Made by a program: the position numbers and the translations under genes
From: Flavobacteriales bacterium
GTDB taxonomy: Bacteria; Bacteroidota; Bacteroidia; Flavobacteriales; UBA7312
NCBI GenBank assembly: GCA_002862585.1
Contig: PKDP01000099.1
Span: 1 to 10,892 of the forward strand
Direction of reading: 5' to 3'
Length of the DNA: 10,892 nt
Part shown: piece after piece, positions 6,075 through 10,892 of the stretch
How the letters are laid out: each line of letters starts with the position of its first letter
How positions within the stretch are numbered: position 1 is the first letter of the stretch
Notes under the pieces: generated by a model
What the model was told of the DNA's origin: nothing
Seen by the model: only the letters and a program-made list of their open reading frames with translations
Databases searched by the model: none

Positions 6075-7319
6075 ATGTCAAGGCGAGTCGTAGTTACGGG
6101 TATAGGGGCTCTCACGCCAATAGGTAATAATGTTTCGGATTATTGGAACAACTTACTGAAAGGTGTTAGTGGAGCTGGACCAATCACACGATTTGACGCA
6201 ACCCACTTTAAAACCCGTTTTGCTTGCGAAGTGAAAGACTTCGTACCAACAGATTTTTTAGATAGAAAGGAAGCGCGTAAACTGGATATGTATGCCATAT
6301 ATGCAATGGTAGCTGTATCTGAGGCTATGGAAGACGCATCTTTCGATTTAGAAAATATGAATCTCGATAGAGCAGGTGTTATATGGGGCTCTGGAATTGG
6401 AGGTCTAGACACCTTTTTGAAGGAGTGTGGCGATTTTGCTACAGGCTCAGGTGTTCCACGATTTAATCCGTTTTTTATTCCAAAAATGATAGCCGACATT
6501 GCTGCCGGCCACATTTCTATTAAGTACGGCTTTAGAGGGCCAAACTACGCTACGGTATCAGCTTGTGCTTCTTCTACTCATGCTTTAATAGACGCTTTCA
6601 ACTATATAAAGTGGGGCAAAGCAGATGTGTTTATCTCTGGAGGCTCTGAGGCATCAATTAACGAAGCTGGTGTAGGCGGATTTAACGCTATGCACGCCCT
6701 TTCAACACGAAATGACTCACCAGAAACAGCCTCTCGTCCTTTTGATAAAGAGAGAGATGGGTTTGTTTTAGGAGAAGGAGCAGGAGCAATAATTCTAGAA
6801 GAGTACGAACACGCTAAAGCTAGAGGCGCTAAAATCTATGCTGAGGTCGTAGGTGGTGCAATGACCGCTGATGCACATCACATTACCGCCCCTCACCCTG
6901 AAGGGATAGGTGCTATGAATGTTATGCGATTAGCTATTGAGGATGCAGGCATGCAACCACAAGATGTGGACTACATAAACGTTCACGGAACATCTACACC
7001 GTTAGGAGACGTTGCTGAGGTAAAAGCCATAAATGGCGTCTTTGGCGAGCATGCTCAAAACCTAAACATTAGTTCAACGAAATCAATGACTGGACACCTT
7101 TTAGGTGCTGCCGGAGCTGTTGAAACAATAGCCTCAATTTTAGCCGTAAAAAACAACGTTGTTCCCCCAACAATTAACCACTCAACAGATGACCCAGATG
7201 TTGACTCATCTTTAAACCTCACCTTCAACAAAGCAGAAGAAAGAGAGGTAAATGTGGCGATTTCAAATACATTTGGCTTTGGTGGTCACAACGCCTGTGT
7301 AATGGTTAAAAAAGTTTGA
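6075..7319 (+). CDS. fabF: 3-oxoacyl-[acyl-carrier-protein] synthase II (KAS II)
   Basis: It condenses malonyl-ACP with acyl-ACP to lengthen the fatty acid chain. The Cys-His-His active site is complete: the nucleophile C164 in VSACASSTHA, H304 in NVHGTSTPLGD and H341 in MTGHLLGAAG, with K336 in SSTKSMTG. F400 in NTFGFGGHNA corresponds to the gating phenylalanine of FabF enzymes. The length of 414 residues and residue spacing agree closely with E. coli FabF, which separates it from FabB (shorter) and FabH (Cys-His-Asn). The gene follows acpP by 15 bases. Its TGA stop shares one base with the likely ATG of rnc, so translation of rnc is probably coupled. Confidence 0.97.
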   Translation: MSRRVVVTGIGALTPIGNNVSDYWNNLLKGVSGAGPITRFDATHFKTRFACEVKDFVPTDFLDRKEARKLDMYAIYAMVAVSEAMEDASFDLENMNLDRAGVIWGSGIGGLDTFLKECGDFATGSGVPRFNPFFIPKMIADIAAGHISIKYGFRGPNYATVSACASSTHALIDAFNYIKWGKADVFISGGSEASINEAGVGGFNAMHALSTRNDSPETASRPFDKERDGFVLGEGAGAIILEEYEHAKARGAKIYAEVVGGAMTADAHHITAPHPEGIGAMNVMRLAIEDAGMQPQDVDYINVHGTSTPLGDVAEVKAINGVFGEHAQNLNISSTKSMTGHLLGAAGAVETIASILAVKNNVVPPTINHSTDDPDVDSSLNLTFNKAEEREVNVAISNTFGFGGHNACVMVKKV

Positions 7320-8017
7320 TGAAGTTTCTTGACAACATCAAAAATCAATTAAAACCCAAAACCACATACGAAAAGAAACTATTTAATGTCATCGGATACT
7401 ATCCGAACGATATTAGTCTATTTAATGAAGCCCTTACACATCGGTCTATAAAGAAACGCCAAAAGCATAATGAGCGATTGGAATATCTTGGAGACGCTAT
7501 TTTTGGATCGGTCATAGCAGCAATGCTTTACACCACATTTACTAAGCAAGACGAGGGGTTTTTAACGCAAACACGTGCCAAAATAGTCAGTAGAAAAACA
7601 CTGAATAAATTAGCCCTTGACATAGGGTTAAACAAATTACTAAAACACCAAGTAAGCTCTAACCGTTCTATTTATGGTAATGCACTAGAAGCATTAATTG
7701 GGGCAATATTTCTGGACAAAGGCTACGACTTTACCGCCAAATTCATAGAAGAAAGACTTATAGAGCCATTTATTAGTTTACAAGAATTGGTTAAAAAAGT
7801 AGTCAGCTACAAAGGTAAAATACTAGAGTGGGGGCAGGCAAATAAAAAACAAATTGAGTTCAAATTAGTAGGCTCATATGGCAAAGACCATGAAAAAACC
7901 TATGAAGTAATGATTTTAGTTGAAAACGAAAACAAAGGACAAGCCATAGGAACATCCATTAAAAGAGCAGAAGAGCTGGCTTCAACCGAAGCGTTCAAAG
8001 ATTTAATACATTCATAA
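7319..8017 (+). CDS. rnc: Ribonuclease III
   Basis: It cleaves double-stranded RNA, notably in rRNA precursor processing. I choose the ATG at 7319 (232 residues), which overlaps the fabF stop as TGATG, over a TTG one codon upstream at 7316. The RNase III domain (about 20-150) has the signature NERLEYLGDA with E52, E55 and D59. The second metal-site motif reads YGNALEALIGAIFLD: E124 is the essential glutamate, but N121 stands where E. coli has D114. From memory this Asn is common in Bacteroidota. The C-terminal region (about 160-231) fits a double-stranded RNA-binding domain, with the conserved Ala/Lys-rich end SIKRAEELASTEAF. The gene sits between fabF and an IPExxxVDY protein, an order typical of the phylum. 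Confidence 0.95.
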   Translation: MKFLDNIKNQLKPKTTYEKKLFNVIGYYPNDISLFNEALTHRSIKKRQKHNERLEYLGDAIFGSVIAAMLYTTFTKQDEGFLTQTRAKIVSRKTLNKLALDIGLNKLLKHQVSSNRSIYGNALEALIGAIFLDKGYDFTAKFIEERLIEPFISLQELVKKVVSYKGKILEWGQANKKQIEFKLVGSYGKDHEKTYEVMILVENENKGQAIGTSIKRAEELASTEAFKDLIHS

Positions 8018-8055
8018 AATTAAATCCAAGATAAAGGGTTATTTTAGCAACTATT

Positions 8056-8451
8056 ATGGGAAAACAATTGTTAAAGATAGAGTTGGATGTAAGTTTTTCT
8101 TTACTAGCGGTTAGTTGTCACCTCAAGGATTATCGCTTTGCCTGGATGCTTAACCACAGCCTAAGAACAAACTTCTTCAAAACTACACCTTATATTTCCC
8201 ACAATACAAATGCAGAGTTTGCCAGATACCAACATCAGTCAGACTCAGAAGAAATAATGATATTTTCAAATAAATCGCAAGAGGGCTTTTTGGTGCCTAA
8301 GAAAAAGCAGGTTGATTATTGGCTATTATTACAAAAAGATGTAGATGAACAAGACGTACAACAATATGCACGTTTAATTCGTCAATCTGATTTCATACTA
8401 GTCGTATTTGAGGAGAATGATAGAAAAATAAAAGAACAATTTGTATTTTAA
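8056..8451 (+). CDS. IPExxxVDY-family protein of unknown function
   Basis: This 131-residue soluble protein matches the Bacteroidota-specific family named for its IPExxxVDY motif, usually found between rnc and pyk. Here the motif is at residues 80-88 and reads VPKKKQVDY: the VDY half is kept, but IPE has become VPK. The N-terminal segment KIELDVSFSLLAVSCHLKDYRFAWMLN (split at 7-33) alternates beta-like and helical character and is the other conserved part. The end (112-131) is charged. There is no signal peptide, membrane segment or recognisable catalytic motif, and no function is established. It lies 38 bases after rnc and ends 3 bases before pyk, so it is almost surely co-transcribed with pyk. 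The assignment rests on motif plus position. Confidence 0.8.
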   Translation: MGKQLLKIELDVSFSLLAVSCHLKDYRFAWMLNHSLRTNFFKTTPYISHNTNAEFARYQHQSDSEEIMIFSNKSQEGFLVPKKKQVDYWLLLQKDVDEQDVQQYARLIRQSDFILVVFEENDRKIKEQFVF

Positions 8452-8454
8452 ATT

Positions 8455-9876
8455 ATGATAAACAACAACACCAAAATAGTAGCAACAATGGGTCCGGCTT
8501 GCTTAAGCAAAGACACCTTAACAGAAATGATTAAGGCTGGCGTGAACGTATGCAGACTAAATTTTTCACATGCGGATCATAAAACGCATCTTGAAACCAT
8601 TCGTTTGATAAAAGAAATTAATCAAGAGCTAAACGTTCATACCGCTATTTTAGCAGACCTTCAGGGACCTAAAATTAGAATTGGCAATATAGCTGAGGGC
8701 TCAATACTTAAGGACAATACTGAGTTTGTGATTACAACAAAAGAATGTGATGGAGATGGAAGTAAAGCACATATCAATTACCAACAGTTTCCTAAGGATG
8801 TGAAAGTAGGCGAAAAAATTTTAATAAACGATGGGAAACTGCAAATAGAGGTTGTTGATACAAACAAAAAAGATACCGTTGTTTCTAAGGTTATTCATGG
8901 AGGAGAACTAAGCTCAAATAAAGGGGTTAACCTTCCAAATACAGCTATTTCTCAGCCTTGTCTTACCACAAAAGACCTCAAAGACCTTGAGTTTATTTTA
9001 ACTCAGCCTATCGAATGGATTGGCCTTTCTTTTGTACGATCAGCTCAAGATATTCTTGAACTGAAAAGGCATATTGAGAAGGAAAATCATAACGCCAGGG
9101 TAATTGCAAAAATTGAAAAACCACAAGCAATAAAGAACCTCAACAGTATTATCGATGTAACTGATGCAGTAATGATTGCCAGAGGAGATTTGGGAGTAGA
9201 AATTCCAATGCAAAAAGTGCCGGTTATTCAGAAAAAGATAGCAAAACAATGTTTAGAAAAAGCCAAGCCGGTTATTGTGGCTACGCAGATGTTGGAGAGC
9301 ATGACGGAAAGCGTTACACCAACACGAGCTGAGGTGAATGACGTTGCAAACTCTGTAATGGACGGAGCCGATGCAGTTATGCTTAGCGGCGAAACCTCAG
9401 TAGGAGCTTTTCCACTGCAAGCTGTTGAAACTATGAGTAAGATAATCACGAATGTCGAGCAAGAATTTTCATCTACACGTTCTTACGAATTAAAAGAAAC
9501 ACATGGTGACCGATTCATTTCAGATGCCATTTGCTACCATTCCTGTAAACTAGCAGAGCAGGTGAGTGCTAAGGCGATAATCACTATGACGCATTCAGGC
9601 TATAATGCGATTGAGATTTCAAGCCACCGACCACCGTGTAAGATTTACGCCTTCACGAACAACCACGCAATACTGAATACGCTTAGTTTGGTTTGGGGTG
9701 TAACGGGCTTTTATTATGATAACGAAACGGGTACTGACGAAACCGTTGCTGATACAAAACGAATACTTAAAGGAATTGGATTGCTTAAGAAAGACGATTT
9801 AGTCTTAAACGTAGCCAGTATGCCTATTAAGGAAAAAGGAATGACTAACATGATGAGGTTGAGTTACCTCAAATAA
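8455..9876 (+). CDS. pyk: Pyruvate kinase
   Basis: It makes pyruvate and ATP from phosphoenolpyruvate and ADP, the last step of glycolysis. The barrel has the standard residues: R34, N36 and S38 in RLNFSHA, D68 and R75 around ADLQGPKIR, the catalytic K219 and metal ligand E221 in IAKIEKPQ, D245 in ARGDLGVEIP, and T277 in VATQML. The B domain spans about 71-165 and the C domain about 340-473. LQGPKIRI (69-76) carries the Leu/Gln/Lys/Ile set associated with potassium-independent pyruvate kinases. The length of 473 residues is normal, with no extra C-terminal phosphohistidine domain. It follows the IPExxxVDY gene by 3 bases and precedes the M42 peptidase by 14. The allosteric effector cannot be read from sequence. 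Confidence 0.97.
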   Translation: MINNNTKIVATMGPACLSKDTLTEMIKAGVNVCRLNFSHADHKTHLETIRLIKEINQELNVHTAILADLQGPKIRIGNIAEGSILKDNTEFVITTKECDGDGSKAHINYQQFPKDVKVGEKILINDGKLQIEVVDTNKKDTVVSKVIHGGELSSNKGVNLPNTAISQPCLTTKDLKDLEFILTQPIEWIGLSFVRSAQDILELKRHIEKENHNARVIAKIEKPQAIKNLNSIIDVTDAVMIARGDLGVEIPMQKVPVIQKKIAKQCLEKAKPVIVATQMLESMTESVTPTRAEVNDVANSVMDGADAVMLSGETSVGAFPLQAVETMSKIITNVEQEFSSTRSYELKETHGDRFISDAICYHSCKLAEQVSAKAIITMTHSGYNAIEISSHRPPCKIYAFTNNHAILNTLSLVWGVTGFYYDNETGTDETVADTKRILKGIGLLKKDDLVLNVASMPIKEKGMTNMMRLSYLK

Positions 9877-9890
9877 AAAACAATTTAAAG

Positions 9891-10892
9891 ATGTCGATAA
9901 ACGTAAAATTACTCGCTGAAATATGCGAAGCAGCCGGAGCTCCTGGACACGAACAACGAATTCGCGAAATAGTACTTCGAGAAGTTACCCCTTTAGTAGA
10001 CGAGATAAAGCTTGATAATATGGGTAACGTTACCGCTATTAAAAAAGGTAGCCACGATAAAAAAGTTATGATAGGTGCTCATATGGATGAGATTGGATTC
10101 ATAGTTACACACATTGATGACAATGGATTTTTACGCTTTCACACACTAGGAGGGTTTGACCCTAAAACCCTAACAGCCCAAAGGGTAATCGTTCACGGAA
10201 AAAAAGACTTAATAGGCGTAATGGGCAGCAAACCCATACATGTAATGACTCCTGAAGAAAGAAACAAATCACCAAAGACTACCGATTACTTTATTGATAT
10301 GGGAATGTCCAAAGAAGAGGTTGAGAAATACATTGGTGTAGGAAACCCAATTACTCGTGAGCGACAACTCATAGAAATGGGGAACTGCGTAAACTGTAAG
10401 TCGATTGACAACAGGGTTTCTGTATTTATCTTAATTGAAATGCTAAGGGAGATAAAAGACAATCCGTATGATATTTATGGTGTGTTTACTGTCCAAGAAG
10501 AAGTGGGCATTAGAGGGGCAAATGTAGCCACTCAAGAGGTGCAGCCAGACTTTGGTTTTGGTCTGGACACTACTATTGCTTATGACGTTCCTGGAGCGGC
10601 ACCACACGAAAAAATTACTGAGCTTGGTAAAGGAGCAGCAATTAAAGTAATGGACTCTTCAACGATATGTGATTATAGAATGGTGAGCTATATGAAAGAG
10701 GTTGCGACTAGGCACAAAATTCCTCATCAGTTGGAGATACTCACTGGAGGTGGAACAGACACCGCTGGAATACAGCGATTTACTCCTGGAGGATCTATTG
10801 CAGGAGCCGTGTCCATTCCAACACGACACATTCATCAAGTTATAGAAATGGCGGATAAAACAGATATCAGAAACGCCATTGATTTATTACTC
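9891..10892 (+). CDS. M42-family metallopeptidase, 3' end cut by the window
   Basis: The open frame runs off the right edge after 334 residues; full members have about 350-360, so only the last few dozen are missing. This is a cytoplasmic aminopeptidase of the M42 (glutamyl aminopeptidase/TET) family with two metal ions. The metal and catalytic residues are all visible: H64 and D66 in GAHMDEIGF, the bridging D173 in KSIDNRVS, E203 and E204 in VQEEVGIRGA, D226 in GLDTT, and H315 in PTRHIHQVIE. The loop GGGTDTAGI (286-294) is also typical. The family includes proteins formerly called cellulase M or endoglucanase, a label that should not be used here. It lies 14 bases after pyk, with no promoter seen between, so it is probably the next gene of the same run. 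Confidence 0.93.
   Translation, partial: MSINVKLLAEICEAAGAPGHEQRIREIVLREVTPLVDEIKLDNMGNVTAIKKGSHDKKVMIGAHMDEIGFIVTHIDDNGFLRFHTLGGFDPKTLTAQRVIVHGKKDLIGVMGSKPIHVMTPEERNKSPKTTDYFIDMGMSKEEVEKYIGVGNPITRERQLIEMGNCVNCKSIDNRVSVFILIEMLREIKDNPYDIYGVFTVQEEVGIRGANVATQEVQPDFGFGLDTTIAYDVPGAAPHEKITELGKGAAIKVMDSSTICDYRMVSYMKEVATRHKIPHQLEILTGGGTDTAGIQRFTPGGSIAGAVSIPTRHIHQVIEMADKTDIRNAIDLLL

Noticed and set aside
6140..6514. Minus-strand open frame of 124 codons inside fabF
   Set aside because: It lies fully within the active-site-bearing fabF gene, has no promoter or motif, and is a shadow of fabF codon use.
8040..8047. TATTTTAG in the rnc/IPExxxVDY gap as a separate promoter
   Set aside because: It is one base off the -7 consensus but has no TTG at the -33 distance, and the 38-base gap is easily bridged by readthrough.
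9891..10892. Endoglucanase (cellulase M) reading of the last gene
   Set aside because: The metal-ligand and catalytic residues are those of M42 aminopeptidases; the cellulase label is an old misannotation of this family.
1..10892. Mobile element, CRISPR array, defence system, toxin-antitoxin pair or other accessory system
   Set aside because: No transposase, integrase, direct-repeat array or compositional break was seen. Every gene is a recognisable core gene and the spacers are 135 bases or less.

Overview
The window is a compact block of housekeeping genes from a low-GC member of the Bacteroidota, most likely a flavobacterium (Flavobacteriales). Four things point there: the gene order acpP-fabF-rnc-(IPExxxVDY protein)-pyk; matches to the Bacteroidota promoter -7 element TAnnTTTG in front of several genes; the absence of recognisable Shine-Dalgarno sequences before the start codons; and the flavobacterial character of the PfkB kinase and the M1 peptidase. 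Species cannot be read from the window.

Layout. The left edge (20-93) holds a minus-strand tRNA-Asn(GUU), divergent from a PfkB-family sugar kinase (170-1093). The kinase converges, with a 3-base gap, on a biotin carboxyl carrier protein gene (1097-1564, minus). That gene is divergent from a large, probably exported M1 metallo-aminopeptidase (1620-4073), whose end overlaps by 9 bases the end of the minus-strand run purN-marC-rnhA (5696 down to 4065). The three genes of that run overlap one another, so they look like one transcription unit: purine synthesis, a MarC-type membrane protein and ribonuclease HI. From the 132-base spacer at 5697-5828 a plus-strand run starts and continues to the right edge: acpP, fabF, rnc, an IPExxxVDY protein, pyk and an M42 metallopeptidase cut by the window end. 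Gaps in this run are 38 bases or less, and fabF/rnc share one base.

How the genes work together. acpP and fabF supply the carrier and the elongating condensing enzyme of type II fatty acid synthesis. The biotin carrier protein belongs to an acyl-CoA carboxylase and may feed the same or a neighbouring pathway. pyk closes glycolysis, purN makes a purine step, rnc and rnhA process double-stranded RNA and RNA-DNA hybrids, and the two peptidases (M1, M42) break down peptides. Nearly all assignments rest on intact catalytic motifs.

I found no mobile element, CRISPR array, defence island, toxin-antitoxin pair or clearly new system. Coding density is very high, and no stretch over about 135 bases lacks a gene. 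The points worth a second look are modest: the uncharacterised IPExxxVDY protein with a divergent signature, a potassium-independence signature in pyruvate kinase, an Asp-to-Asn change at a metal-ligand position of RNase III, and a 9-bp inverted repeat around the purN promoter.
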